Positions 23,338 to 35,740 of a stretch of DNA of 64,000 bases are shown here, piece by piece. Position 1 is the first letter of the stretch. Each line of letters starts with the position of its first letter. The translations under genes were made by a program, and so were the position numbers. Below the pieces are notes generated by a model. The model searched no databases, was not told the DNA's origin, and was given only the letters and a program-made list of their open reading frames with translations. This stretch comes from Acheta domesticus (lineage: Eukaryota > Arthropoda > Insecta > Orthoptera > Gryllidae). The stretch covers positions 32,392,869 to 32,456,868 of the forward strand of contig JAHLJT010009419.1 of NCBI GenBank assembly GCA_031308135.1. The letters run 5' to 3'.

Positions 23338-24663
23338 TACATTGAGGGCAGACTGTTCGGATTTGCCATTTCGTTACTCGTGACATCAGTCGCAACTTTT
23401 GACAAAATTTCCATTCACACCAGCGAGTCGGGGAATTCATTATCGCCGATATGTTCATTTTGTTTTACAAATGCCATAATCCTACGCTATAGATATGCTA
23501 GTATTGCCCTTCTTTCATAGCAAATTCTAAGAAAAACTGGTAACAATACCTGCATTTTCAGCATGTTTTGTCGGAGACATACTGCGAACTATCATAAGAA
23601 CTCTGCACAAAATGGTAATATAGATTGTGCAGGACTGAAGTACGCTTAGTTCATTACCGAATGTGTAGGTCAAATTTTTAAGCACGTATGTAATAACAAA
23701 AACTCAAGACTCCTTAAAAAGTCATGTATAGAACCTTTCATGAGTAAATCTGAAAATCTGGTTGACTGGTAGTACATGCACTCAATGACGCAAATCATCA
23801 TGCATTTTCACTCTGCATTCAGACGTTTGATTGACCCATTGTTCGTGCCTTAGTAGTCCCGAAACCACGTTTGCATTAGAGAACAAGAGGAACAATACAG
23901 GGTACGTACAAGAAAAATAGTACAATGCAAAATTAAAATAAAATTATCATAATAAATAATGTGCCAAATGCCATTTAATTTGTATACCTACGCAAAATTA
24001 TGTCATACATCTTACAAATTGATTCGGATATCCATTCTCTATTGAATTCCACTTCAGAATGTAAAAAAATTATTAAATTCCTATGTGACACAAAATTAGA
24101 TAAATATGTATCTTAGTTCCTTTATTGTTACAAAAATTCACATGCCTGTAATATTGAATGAAATCAGAGTTAAATGTTTTATATTGTTTGTTAAATATTT
24201 CATTGTAATGTATGTTCATGTAATTGTAATATTTTATTATGTAAAATTGTAAAAGATTTTGATCGCTTATGACCAAGACGTTTCACAGCGATCTAAATAA
24301 ATTAAGTAAATAAGTCATACACACAGGCGCGTGGCGATCCAACAGTACAAGGTCTGAACTTCTGTGACGCGCACAACTCGCATACCGAGTCGCATAATAT
24401 TAAGACCTCGGAGCAATAGCATCCTTTGCCACTATATGTAAGTTTTGAGAAAAGGGCAAGTAAAGGTTTAGACATTGCATTCCACACATTGGGATAAAGA
24501 ACATAAATTTATGAATTACACTTCCACCTTGCGGCGAATCTTTAAAATAAAAACCCAATATCTAGGTACAGCTATGCAGCGAAATACACCAATATCTCAA
24601 TTTCATCAGAAATGTGGCATAGCATGTTATTGCCCCAAGGTCTTTATATCGTGCATTCACATA
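23338..24663. other. No gene seen
   Basis: AT-rich sequence with short frames only and no recognised motif. Confidence 0.5.
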
Positions 24664-24842
24664 ATAATTTCTAATTTCTGTGTAGGTCCAGTAATTTTTA
24701 GGCTGACACAATATTAATATATTTTTATTAAACAATCTTTCCCAAGGTTTCGAAGGACATTTACCTTCTTCTTCAGGGTCTAGTAAATACATATAATAGT
24801 ACCAGAACAATAATAATTGTTTTAACAATTTAAAACTAAATT
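24664..24842 (-). repeat. Direct repeat 1 with hammerhead-like core (Penelope-type end?)
   Basis: About 160-180 bases repeated at 24960-25131, 290 bases apart. On minus it contains CTGAAGA (24770-24776), a GAAGG/CCTTC stem with a 7-base loop, and GAAAC (24747-24751). The hammerhead core is CUGANGA, stem II, GAAA, and the base after CUGA is free, so the core is intact in sequence. Penelope-like elements are known to carry minimal hammerheads in their repeats. No reverse transcriptase or GIY-YIG coding is seen nearby. Confidence 0.45.
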
Positions 24843-24959
24843 TGTTCCATATAAAATTATTCGTTAATCTTGTATACCACTTTTTGGATCTCGTGGTTCG
24901 AATCTTCTTTGCACAGAGTAATATCAATTATATTAGTCAAAGACTGCGTTTTTAATTAT

Positions 24960-25131
24960 TATAATTTCTATGTAGATCCAGTCATTTTTAGGCAGACACA
25001 ATATTAATATATTTTTATTAAACAATCTTTCCCAACGTTTCGAAGGACATTGGCCTGCTTCTTCAGGGTCTAGTAAATACATATAATAATACCAGAACAA
25101 TAATAATTGTTTTAACAATTTAAAACTAAAA
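24960..25131 (-). repeat. Direct repeat 2 with hammerhead-like core
   Basis: Second copy of the unit at 24664-24842. On minus it has CTGAAGA (25060-25066) and GAAAC (25037-25041), with a stem II containing one mismatch. The 'gaaacgttggg' following the core is shared with widespread Penelope-type repeats from memory of the family; a search is needed. Confidence 0.45.
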
Positions 25132-25258
25132 CATAATAAATAATTTATAATAATAAAACATAATAAATAAAACATAAAACAATTAAAACTAAACACATAA
25201 TATGAGAGATACTTAAACCAGCAGACTTCTTTTAACTCGAACCCTAGTAATTCGAATT

Positions 25259-25570
25259 TTGACCGGAACAAGGGCGAACGAGAACAGTGTGCGGAGGCGA
25301 TGGCGCCTCCTTCGCGATCTCTTGGGATTTATTCCGCTCGCGGTCGCCGGCGGCGGCGGCGGCGGCAGCGGCAGCGGCAGCGGCGACGGGAGCAGAAGCG
25401 CGGACCGCTCCGGCGCCGCATCTGCTCTCGCAAAAGCTTCACTTTCACTTCGAGCTTCCTTGACCTCAAAGAGCGAGCGTGCAGACGGTGGCGACGGCGG
25501 CGGCGGCGGCGGCGAGAGCGGAGCGACGCTGTGCATACTGGGCGGTTACCTCCGACTCCAAGTAGTACGC
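25259..25570. promoter_or_regulatory. GC-rich block with GGC repeats
   Basis: A CpG-rich block with a (GGC/GGCAGC)n run at about 25348-25385 and another at 25495-25515. Frames on both strands are low complexity (poly Gly/Ser, poly Pro or Arg). It is promoter or 5' exon-like. On minus, a donor-like 'gag|gtaacc' lies near 25548. Confidence 0.35.
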
Positions 25571-26779
25571 TGTTAGAAATGTCATTAAATGTAATGCAGA
25601 TTCATGTATCGTACATGAAACTTAATGTAACCTTGGACATTAGAAGGAGCTTAACATATTTGAACATTAAATTAAATAAGTTAAAATCAGTGTAGATTTA
25701 ATGTAGAGGTTCTCCCATTTCCCACACCTCTCATCGTGTATTCATAATCACCAGTCCATCAAGATCATTCATTTCTTCAAGATATGGCCACAAAGCTTTC
25801 ATTCTTGTATCGTAATGTTTGTGTGTACATTAAATTTAATGGGTGATCTTGATAACTACATTAATGCAATTAACATTAAATTAATCATTTAATGTTATTA
25901 ACAACAAATTAATAATTTCTGACAAGTGGAGGAATTTTTCAACCTCTGATCGAGCTGTTAAACAGCTAGACAAGTAGAATTTGGGAATGTGTAGGAAGTC
26001 ACGTAGTAAGGTATTATCGAATTTGTATCGATGTCCTAGCTTTAAAATAATTAGTTTTTGCAGTTAATGCTCTACGATTGGTAATGAGTTTTGCAGGTGA
26101 CGGCTGCTGAATATTAAAATATTATGCAACTGTTAATGATGTGAGACAGTATGTGCTGCTTCAGCACTATTAGTTATGTAAATGGGCCCTAGATGTGTTA
26201 TCACTTGCCCTTATTAACCCGTTTTATTGTAAAGACACTACATTATAATGTCTTAAAATGAACAGAATTTGTTTGCCAGCCTTCATTTGCTTCTTATGTT
26301 GTTTTCAAGACCTTCTACATTCAATGTAGTTTGTCGTCTTGGCCGTTTTGTTTTCGAGTTGCCATAGATTATCAAAAGCAGTCAACGCTTCATAGGGATT
26401 TCAAGTTCAAAGATCAATAAGCATTGTTAACTGCTTACAATAATGAGTGTATTTAAAGGCATTGTTCAGAAATCTTTTGACATATACATTTATAAAAAAA
26501 AGTGTTCAGTGATTATAATTATAAGTGGTGCATTACGTTTTTAAGTTACAGTGGAAAGCAGGATTTCCTGCTGAACTCTCCAGGTATTGCAGGTAAAGAT
26601 CATGCCAAATGTAAAACATTTCCATTACTTTTGCAGAAACATGTTGTGAGCTAACAGTGGAGACTCCTAATTTTATTCCAGAATTTGTATACATATCCAT
26701 TAATTAGTTTTGTAAAATAACTACTGAACGATATGAATCAATATTGTTTAGGTTTTCAAGCATCCATATACTGTAGCTA
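25571..26779. other. No gene seen
   Basis: AT-rich sequence with recurring 'cattaa/ttaatgt' words near 25580-25910 (tandem-like, degenerate). No coding segment. Confidence 0.45.
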
Positions 26780-26885
26780 CATGGAGTTGGCTGGTATGAT
26801 TGACGCTCCCGCCAAGAACCAGCTGCGTTGTGTTATTCACTTTCTTCAAAAAGGGAATATTCCAACCGAAATTCATCAAATAAAG
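26780..26885 (+). pseudogene. mariner-like transposase N-terminal fragment
   Basis: The translation contains KNQLRCVIHFLQKGNIPTEI, which matches the first helix-turn-helix of mariner transposases ('RAVIRFL..KG..P.EIH'). Only about 35 codons are preserved before the similarity ends. A truncated transposon remnant; domestication is not supported. Confidence 0.5.
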
Positions 26886-26972
26886 AGCCTTGTATACTGT
26901 ATTAAGTTTAAAACAAAAGAAGAAAATGCTCGCTTCTCTTGAGTTCTCATTCATGTGTGCCTGCCCTCACAG

Positions 26973-27075
26973 AGTTGTGGAAATCAAAGAACTTCTGGAG
27001 CAGATAGGACTTGCTCGATCACTCGGATCCGACTCAGTGTTGAATGAATTTTCATCTCTTCCTCGGAATTGAACT
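26973..27075 (+). CDS. Weak candidate terminal exon
   Basis: A good acceptor 'cctgccctcacag' ends at 26972. An open frame follows (contains VVEIKELLEQIGLARSLGSD) to a TGA near 27073. It is short, with no recognised family and no allele for comparison. It could be chance. Confidence 0.15.
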
Positions 27076-27407
27076 GGCTGAGAGGACAACGCGTCCAACA
27101 TCGAGGTTCAAACCAAAGTTCAGGGCCATCGTACATCACTGGCGCCAACGGTCTTCGAAAAGGAGAGCGAAACATTCGTCTCGTATACGACAAATGCCCG
27201 AATATTCACAGCGATTACGTAGGTGTACTTAACTGTTAGTAATAAATGCATTTTTTCTTGATTTTTGACATTCGTTCTGATCCATTGCCGGTTCAAAAAT
27301 AAACGGCTCCCGAATTAATTGCTGGCAACTTTCAGTCGCCTTTTCTCGGTTTCTCGAAAATGCCTCACACTTTTGTGGATGAAGGGCCATTGACACAGTG
27401 TGACCCT

Positions 27408-27742
27408 AAGAAACGGGCCACGGACCACGCGAGATCTTTCCTTCCCCTTGCTTGTTCTTTCCTCATCCCTTTAATTACACAGTCTTACATTCCCTACATC
27501 ACAGTTGCCGGGAGACCGGTCGAGAGCTTATAGCTTATCCCCTCTGGCGCGGTGCCCTGCTGGAGAGATACCTGGGTGAGGAAAAACCTCGCAAGTCCAC
27601 AAGTAGGTCGGGTACCGGATCTCAACATACAGCTGGAGAAATTACCGCCATCTTACAAAAAAAAACATACCCGAAGCTTATGGGACTAATAACCTTATAG
27701 GTTAACGCGCACGGAATCACCAATCAATCAATCAATCAATCG
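27408..27742 (+). mobile_element. tRNA-derived SINE, 5'-truncated
   Basis: Carries the 'acgggccacggaccacgcga' block, the 'ccgggagaccggtcgagagc' block and a clean (AATC)n tail at 27718-27742. The tRNA-like head is absent. Confidence 0.8.
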
Positions 27743-30480
27743 TGGTGCCGACTTACACAATCCAATGTTATATCAACCACGTGATATAATTATGTTATCC
27801 CTTCGTCATCATTCTAATAAAAAATTGTCAATTGGGAGACTATTTTTCAACTCAAAATTAATTTATTAATAAGTGTCGCGCTTATTCAACTAGGACAGTG
27901 AGTGGAGCATTAATGCAAAACACACAATAAAAATAAATCTGCAATGAAGCCAGTTAAAAATAACTCCTGTAATACTTCAATGGTACAAAATGGCAAGAGA
28001 AAAATAAACTCAGGAATCTACCCATGAAAAACATTGTGAACTATTCGCCACCTCTGTACCTAATGTTAATCACAGAAATAAAAGTGTGTCGGCTCGCCGC
28101 ATCAGTGAAAGCACGTCGTTCAGGAATCGCGTCTGGTCAGAGCTGCTCACCGCAGCATTGGTCGCGCTTGACCGAGCGACGCCAGTAACCTTCATCTTGG
28201 TCTTCATCGCCCTGAGTTGTCTCCCGCTCCCTGCGAATGTGCTTTTATTTTACTCGGAATAAATAGTAGTCAACCAAATATTAATCTCAATGAGTATTTT
28301 ATTTGTGACTACCTCATTAATTTAGATTATTCTTCATGTTTCCTTTGAGTTATCGACAGTCTCGCGATAAAAAGTTCACAGTTGGAATAATAAAGTTAAA
28401 AAACTTTATTATTCGACGTTTAAGCAACTTTAGTTTGTGTGTGTTTCAACGAAATTGGTGTTTTTTAAATCCTTGTTTTAAAAATAAACACATTTGAATT
28501 TCGAAGGAATTTTCATGCTGTTATTCCCACTATGAACGTGTTACTGCATGTCTGTTGATTACTCAATGGAATCATGAACAATAATTTAAATAAGATATTC
28601 TAGTGGATAGATGCTTCACATGCTGAAAAACAGCGCAACTCTCAGGGGTAGGTTTACAAAACTACATGAAATACAAACATAAAAATCTAACAACAAATTG
28701 TACCCTATATTAGAAATAAAATACAAACGTAAAGAATTCCAAAAATAATCAAAAACACACTGAATTATTTAGTAGAATCGTAACTCATATTATTAGTTAT
28801 TGCTAAATACACATTGTAATTAACAATTTTACAGATATAATCTTAAAGATAACAAATACTAAGCTAGGTGAATAATTCCCTATATTCATTCTTCTGCAGT
28901 TCCAATTACATCACATTACCTGCGCGTCCCTTTGCTGCCCAATATTTCCTAATCAAATTAAGTAATATATACTTGATCCATACTTGCATTGTAATTGCCA
29001 TCTTCTTTTCCTGGGAAAAGTTACTGTACCGTGTACTTGCGTTCTCAATAATCCTCAGATAAACATTTCACATGCTCCTATCAAGAGCCACTAGCACATC
29101 TAAAAATTAACTGTTCCAGTCGACAATGGTCCAGTTTAAAGAAGTTAATTTTATGCTAGTGTGTGCTAGAAAGCATTGGACGAGTAACACTATACGATAT
29201 GTTTGTACCAATACACGTATGATTTATAAATCAAAAATTACATCTATCAACACCGTGAACTGTAATTGTGCATACTTGCAACTGTGTCAGAGTCATTTGT
29301 CCGTCATGTACAATTTATCGAAAATATGAATACTGTTCGCGTAATTTTGCTTAATAGCCAATTTTTAAGCATATTTTCTTAAAAACAGCTCCAAATATAT
29401 TGGTTTATTTTTATCTTGAAGAGAGCAAAGTACGGTTAAAATGGGACAGGTTTTATTTTCGATTAAAATTTTTTTCATTGCAAAACGTAACATTATCAAA
29501 CTACAATATTATTAAAAGATTTTTCTTAGTAACATATCTTCTTTATTATAATATGTTCTAATCTGGTCGTGCTACATCAGCACATACTTGCTCTCATTAT
29601 TTCTAACTTCTGCATTTTTTCGAAAAGTCAGAGAATTCAACGAATATGAGACCTGCGTCATTTTGTTTTTGTTTCATGTTTCATGTGTAACGTACCTTTC
29701 TCGGGGAACAACAAATTGAATAGAGTGCAAGCAGGCTGCTTTCGTGACACGCTGATTTTCCACACCATTACAAAATGTGTGAAGAAAATGTGTTGTCACC
29801 CCGAAGCAAGCAAATAATTGGCACTGTTGCAGTCCGAAACCTTTAGTAATTACATACGACCTACTCGTTTTTTCTTAAACTCTGTGGCAACTCATGTGCA
29901 ATTGACGTACATACGCTGAGCGAGTAACAGTGAGTGAGATGTTGACAACAGCGCTTGCTTACCGCTAACCACAAGGCAATCTCGCAAAGAAACTAAATAA
30001 TTAAACCCACTGATGATGACTCCCATAAATGACGAACAAGATCTTTCCAATTAAATTTTGTTAAATACAAGTCTAAAGATATATGGGTTGTTGTCTCATA
30101 GTTCACTTCTGGAGACCGCAAGCTTTTTGTGGTATGATTGTGTACGGGACTATGTTGTGGTGTGTTGTACTCACATTGTTGCCTCTTACACAATGTAAGT
30201 TCTGTAACCAACAGAATAATTTCGTCATATATGAATTGAAGTTATTTTAAAAAAACATGTTAAGAAAATGATCTCAATTAGGTATGAAAGATAATTCAAT
30301 TGATTAATTGTCGTTTCAGAATAAAAATAAACCGTAGTTATGTTATTGTGGTTTTTCACCATAATTCGTACTTTCTTAAGCAGAAGAGAATTTGTGAAAA
30401 TCTACTAAAAGTGAATTCTTTTTATTTCCTTTTTTTATGTCATTGTTAAAATGTTTAATATAATAAAACTAACTCATTAT
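27743..30480. other. Long AT-rich stretch, no gene seen
   Basis: Short frames only. A decayed part of the family L repeat may be present at about 29370-29690 ('gaaaagtcagagaattcaacg', 'gacctgcgtcattttg'). Nothing else is recognised. Confidence 0.45.
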
Positions 30481-30539
30481 CTGGTGTTGCCTAGGAATTT
30501 ATTTATCTTAATCATCAAATAAACAGTCTACCTCACCTC

Positions 30540-30761
30540 CCTCGCGCACCCAACGCGGCCTACAATAGCCGTGCCGCCACACCTCTACCTATCCAGTCAC
30601 CTTTCGGGCTATCTGATCCTCCGTTCGTCGCCCGGTTCGTCCGCCACGCCCATTCCCTCCGCTCGGTCTGCTTTCTCCCTTCACCACTTCCTTCTGCTCC
30701 TTTCGCTCTTCGTGTTCATTTCTCTCCTTTCCTTTCTGCCGCTCCACTCGCCCCTTCCCAC
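30540..30761. other. C/T-rich block beside the nested SINEs
   Basis: Pyrimidine-rich, moderately GC-rich sequence. Similar CT-rich sequence continues on the far side of the SINE cluster (31760-31880), so the SINEs may have landed inside one block. No coding evidence. Confidence 0.35.
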
Positions 30762-30852
30762 CTGGAGGTCCTACGGTTCGAATCTTGGCGGACGCAGAGT
30801 TTACGATACTAGCTAAATAGCTAGGTGGGATTCAGCCGTCGTCTGGAGAATT
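30762..30852 (+). mobile_element. SINE head, interrupted by a second SINE
   Basis: Plus-strand head of the SINE family with B-box 'ggttcgaatct' at 30775-30785. It ends at 'gtctggagaattc', where the opposite-strand SINE 30853-31416 begins. It continues at 31418-31760. Confidence 0.7.
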
Positions 30853-31416
30853 CGTTGATTGGTTGATTCGTGTTTCCGGGCGCGTCAACTACTTTGGTCA
30901 TTAGTACCGTCAGTGTAGTGCGTGTTTTTCCTCGGGAGGTGGCGATGAACTTTTCCCCGCTGGATGGCGAGATCTGGCGTCGACCTACCATCGACTAGCG
31001 GGGTTTCCCCTCAACCAGGATATCTCCCACCAGCGGGGCACCGCCTCAGCCGGTACAAGCTGTAAGCTCCCGACCGGTTTCCCGGCATGTGTGGTAGTGC
31101 AGTGCATGTTAGTATAAGTGTGTGTTTAAGAGGAGAAAATAGGACAAGGAAGAGGAAGGAAAGATCGCGCGCGGTCCGTGGCCCGTTTGTTAGGGTACTG
31201 CTCCGGCATTTGCCTGGTGTTGATCGGAAAAACCACGGAAAACTACCGATCAGAGCAGCCGGCCTCTAGAATTCTCCTCCACACAGCGACTGAATTCGAC
31301 CTAGCCGACAAGCTAGTGTCGAAAATCCTGCCGCCGTCGGGACTCGAACCTAGGACCTCCCGGTCGGAGAGACTGCAGTGACATCAGGTTGATGCACTGA
31401 GCATCTCTCCCGGTTC
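30853..31416 (-). mobile_element. tRNA-derived SINE, full-length, nested
   Basis: The most complete copy. On minus it starts with a tRNA-like head (A-box-like 'tgctcagtgcatc', exact B-box GGTTCGAGTCC at 31340-31350). The conserved body follows and it ends in the GATT/AATC tail at 30853-30868. It is inserted in another SINE of the same family. A short duplicated target ('gtctggag..gaat') lies on both sides. Confidence 0.8.
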
Positions 31417-31417
31417 C

Positions 31418-31760
31418 GTCTGGAGGAGAATCCGAGCGGCCGGCTACTCTGATCGGTAGTTTTCGTGATTTCTCGATCAATATCAGGGGAATGCCGGAAC
31501 AGTACCCTAACAAACGGGCCAGTGACTGTGCGGCATTCCTTGCGACTGTGCGACCTCTTCCTTATCCTATTCGCAATGTACAGGTGATGGGAAATACATT
31601 GTTGGGAAGCACCTCGCTAGACCTCGTGTAGGTCAGCACTGGTTCTCGCCGTCCAGCGGTGGAAGATAAACGCCACCTTCCGCGATAAAAACATGCACTT
31701 CACTTACGTGACTAATGACCTTAGCAGTTGACGCGCCCGGAATCACTAATCAACTAATGT
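31418..31760 (+). mobile_element. Remainder of the interrupted SINE
   Basis: Resumes in the 'gtctggaggagaat' block right after the nested SINE and continues to 'gacgcgcccggaatcacta' and a short tail at about 31737-31760. Internal deletions remove part of the middle block. Confidence 0.7.
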
Positions 31761-32324
31761 CGCCCTTTCCGCTACGGCTCTGCTCTGTCCGCTCGTTCCT
31801 CACCTTCTGCTCGGCTGTTCCGTCCACTACTCCTCTCGCTGTGCTCACCTCTCACGGTTTCGCTATGCCCCGCCCGATATCGTCCGGTGACGCCCGGCAA
31901 CAAAACCAGTCAGATGCTTCAGAAATTGAATTGAAATACAACTTTAAAAAACATTTTGACGAAACGTTTTTTCGTTGCAAGTACGCCAGGTTGAATTCTT
32001 TGCATCTCAAAAGTATAGGTGTCAAATTTATGATCAATCACATTATTGGTTCGAAAGATTTTGTGGCTCATACAAACGTTCACATTCTCTGTTTGTTTTT
32101 TCAGTGGATGTGAAATGTTTCATGTGAATGCGGTGACACAATGAGGGGGGAAAATACAAACCTACATTTAGATTTTTGAACTCTAAAGAACATGCACATT
32201 TAAAAATATATCTTCTTGTAAAAACAAAAAAATACGATAGTTTACTTATTCTGAAATTTGAAAGTATATATTTATTCAATTTGCAGCCATAAACCGAATT
32301 CTTTTTTTTAGGTTTGAGAAAAAA
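31761..32324. other. No gene seen
   Basis: CT-rich then AT-rich sequence with short frames only. Confidence 0.45.
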
Positions 32325-32690
32325 TACATAGAGAAACATATGGAGAAGCATACGGAGAACAAAGTGTGAGGAAAATAGAAGGAACATTCAGATAGTGGAA
32401 TATCATGAATATACAGTGAACGAAGCAGAGAACATGTGAGAAACATGTAGGAGATTGTATGGGATACACATGCTGAGAAACATTTAAGATATTAGCGTGG
32501 GAAACGTGCGGAAGTAAGTGCATGGGGAAGTAAATGCTGTAAACATTTGGGAAACACGCACAGAAACTGTACGAAAGATATAGAAGAATGTGCGGGAACA
32601 TGTGAGGAACTTGCGTGGAGCATGGGGGAAACACGCTCTGATTGGGCGGGGAATGCATGCATGAGAGAAACATGCAGTTAAATACATGTA
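32325..32690. repeat. Degenerate tandem repeat (about 12-16-bp units around 'gagaaacatg')
   Basis: Many diverged copies of 'g(a/g)gaaacatg(t/c)g' follow each other with variable spacing. Minus-strand frames (Cys/Phe/Pro/His-rich) are by-products. It is an old, decayed minisatellite. Confidence 0.6.
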
Positions 32691-33640
32691 TGTTTCAATT
32701 TTAGTTTTCATTGTAATCTGGGTTATTTGGTAAAAGATGTTGAGGCGAATAGTTGATGGTTAATTCTTATAGACCGTCATAGTGTATAATTAAAGTTCAG
32801 AAGCAATATGAATCGTAAAATATAATTGTGATTTTTGTGTTTCACATGTTAAAGTCAATTTCGTTCATCGTCTCCTATATTATTTCAGTAGTATACCTTT
32901 CCTTTGCGGCTCTCACACGCAACCAATCTAAAGAAAAATAATTTCTCTAGATTCTCTAGATTAGAGGTCTCTAAAGAAAGATAATTTCAAAGAGATGTGA
33001 CGAATTGCATTTTGACTTTCAAAATATAAAGGATTTGTTTTTAAAAAATGCATCTAAATATTTATGTCACATGCAACCCGCAACACATGCCAATGTTTTC
33101 TAATCTATATCGTCAAATAACTCATAAACAAAGCGTTCTAGGGCCTTTTTAATTAAAGTGCTCAAGGGTATTTAATACTCAAGGGTGAAAATATTAGTTT
33201 GACTATTTTTTATATAATATATTAAATTACTTAAAAGATCAAATAATCACTGACATTCCGGGGGTATTCGGAACTTATTCGGACAATATGCCAAAGACAG
33301 TTTGGGAATACATCAACTGGACAGCACTGGACGTGGGAAGCATTTCAGGAGGAAAGCGTCCGAGAATAACTCATAAGCTTATGAGCGTTATTTGAAAAAG
33401 ATCATACGGTACATTTATGTATTCAAAGAGAAATGTCAATCATTTAATTCAAGAGATCTAAAATACTTTGTAAAATAATAGTAATTAATGTTAAAATTTG
33501 ATTAATTTAAAAGGGAAAAAGGCTGATCATTCATTGTAGTTGCCATCACTCCAATAGTAAGTTTTTTCATCCACAGAACTTCCATACGGGAAAGTAAAAA
33601 TGGAAGTCGGCCAGGAATTTCCAACAATGACTCTGTTTAC
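32691..33640. other. No gene seen
   Basis: AT-rich. A 'ctctagattctctaga' local repeat lies near 32945-32970. No coding segment. Confidence 0.45.
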
Positions 33641-33644
33641 GGAT

Positions 33645-33830
33645 GCCAGGGTAGGGTGGGCAGCAGTGGGGGAGGCCGGGCTGGGCGGGGCCTTGCCGGG
33701 CCAGCCGGGCTAGAGTAGGGCTGGTCAGAGGGGGGCAGGTCAGAGTAGGGCAGGGCAAGGTAGGGAAGAGCAGGACAAGGTCGGCAGGAAGGAATACGAT
33801 GGGTTTGGGCCGGGCGGAGCAGGACGGGCA
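33645..33830. repeat. G-rich strand-asymmetric minisatellite-like block
   Basis: Irregular 'gggcagggc/gggctgggc' units on the plus strand with very little C, including several GGG runs that could form a G-quadruplex. Minus-strand Pro/Leu-rich frames are by-products. Confidence 0.6.
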
Positions 33831-34124
33831 AACCAAGTTGGGAATAGACGTTTAGTAGAATTATTATTTTTCCTAATTGTGATAAATGAATACTCGGTCA
33901 ACGCAAAGCGCTTCTGGTAATTTTACATTAGTGTGGTGAAATGTTGTTAAAGCGAAAATATTAAAAAATATTAGAGGATCATTTCATTTTATTTTCTTAA
34001 TCACACATTTCTATAGAGCTCTAAGCTACGCAGAAACGTCACTCAGCTGGTTAGCAAGTCATTAACCCTCATGAGTGCCCTACTTTAGGGTGAAATATTG
34101 CCGCCTGGAGCCAAACACGTCTGA

Positions 34125-34420
34125 AAAATACCGCAATGCGAAGAAAGAGGCATCTGCTCATCAACCTTCGTAGCGACGTCTCCCGGACGGCCGAGATTAT
34201 CAGAGGCGAAACCTACTTCTTGTTATGTATTTTTCATTTTCTTTTTCTGCTCGCTTTTCCTTCCCTCTTTCGCCATTTTACAATGGTTCCAGCATAAAAC
34301 AAATGTTAACTGTCCATTCGACCTCGTCGAGAACTCGGACACGGGGCTCCCGTTGCAGGGCATCCCAGAGAGACGGCGGGGGCGGCCCCACAAACCCGAA
34401 CCGCAGGAGAAAAATGCACT
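34125..34420. repeat. Tandem-duplicated block, copy A (decayed)
   Basis: Shares order and wording with 35445-35740: 'ctcatcaaccttcg', 'gcgacgtct', 'cgaaacctact', 'ggccatt..acaa', 'cataaaacaaatgtta', 'ggctcccgttgc'. Copy A has lost many CpGs relative to copy B. Confidence 0.65.
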
Positions 34421-34550
34421 GCTATTATATTTGACAGATGGAATATTCGAAATACTATGAAATTTTAATAGATCCAGAATATTGATTCATACACAATTGG
34501 AATATTTAAATAAGAGTACACATTTACGTACATAAGAGTACAGCATTTAT

Positions 34551-35092
34551 GTCCGAGGGCAGATTGGAAAGTAACGCACAATAATTTTTGGTCAAAAATT
34601 TAATTGGTAGCAAAACACAAAAAATCACCAAAACCTTAAATCTTTGACCCACTTTTCTACGAAGTCGCCAAGTTTTTCAATCATTTCTGATAGCGTGCAA
34701 CCAGTTTCAATATGTCCTGTTCGTAGAAGTCCGTTTAGTTGGAGTATAGCCCTCTTGGAAGAATGCACGCCACCTGGAGATATTGCTGCGGTCAACTCAG
34801 ACGTCCCCATTCACGCCACGCATGTCCCTGTGAATTTCACTGAGATTATGCCCTTTGGCCCATAAATTTTGCACTACACTTCTCTGCTCCTCACAAATTG
34901 ATGACAGTAACATGTGCATTTTTGTTTCGTAGTTCAGAGTGCAATCGCTAGACCTGCACTTGAAAACAAAATACGCTCTACAGCTTGATCTTCACACTAT
35001 CTCCTCGTGGAATTTCATCATTCCAGTTGCCACAAAAACGGAGAAAAAAAATATTGTTTGTTACTTTCCTATGTGCCCTCGTATTTAGTTGA
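34551..35092 (-). mobile_element. mariner-like element with terminal inverted repeats, internally deleted
   Basis: The ends are inverted repeats: left 'cgagggcagattggaaagta', right (reverse complement) 'cgagggcacataggaaagta', flanked by TA. On minus, one frame reads like a transposase N-terminus (ICEEQRSVVQNLWAKGHNLS then EIHRDMRGVNGD). The middle, including the catalytic DNA.PH block, is missing. At about 540 bp against roughly 1.3 kb for full elements, it is a non-autonomous deletion derivative. Confidence 0.65.
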
Positions 35093-35389
35093 AGATACTT
35101 GCACATTAGACAAACACAAATACTAGAAATGTGTTAAGAAAAGTGAAGATAATCACTGAAAATTAGTTGATTTAAAATGATACTTGAATTAACTTGTAAA
35201 GAAAAATACATATTTAGTCAAGGAAAACCAGAAGAAGAAATAAATGTCTAAACAACCTTACGAGAAAAAAATTGAACCGCATAGTTTCATAATATCTTCC
35301 TACTTACTTGTTTGAACACGTGGCTACGGGGACATGCAGCACAACACGGTAGATAGCCAACATATCGGCTCTTAGTCAATTTCAGAACG

Positions 35390-35443
35390 AAAAAAAAAGA
35401 AAAAGAAAAAAGAAAAAAGAAGAAAAAAAGAAGAAGAAAAAAA
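35390..35443 (+). repeat. Polypurine (GAAA)n tract
   Basis: Fifty-four bases of A and G only, immediately before tandem block copy B. Confidence 0.95.
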
Positions 35444-35444
35444 A

Positions 35445-35740
35445 CCACCGCAATACGAAGAACGAAACCCCGGCTCATCAACCTTCGACGCGACGTCTTC
35501 GCGGCAGCCGAGAACCGAAACCTACTCCATTTCCATTCCCCCCCCTCCCGTCTTTCTGTTCATTTTTCCCTTCCATTTTTGGCCATTGTACAACGGTTAT
35601 GGCATAAAACAAATGTTACAAAACTATTAACTGCCCGTGCGACCCGGCGGCGCGGGCTCCCGTTGCGGGGGCATCGCGGGGCGGGCGCGGGGCCGGCGGC
35701 CGAGCCGAGCCGCGCGGCGCCAGAAACCCGAGCCGGGAGC
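35445..35740. repeat. Tandem-duplicated block, copy B (CpG-rich)
   Basis: The counterpart of 34125-34420 with much higher CpG and GC, grading into a GC-rich island to about 35880. Copy B looks like the preserved island and copy A the decayed one. Confidence 0.65.
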
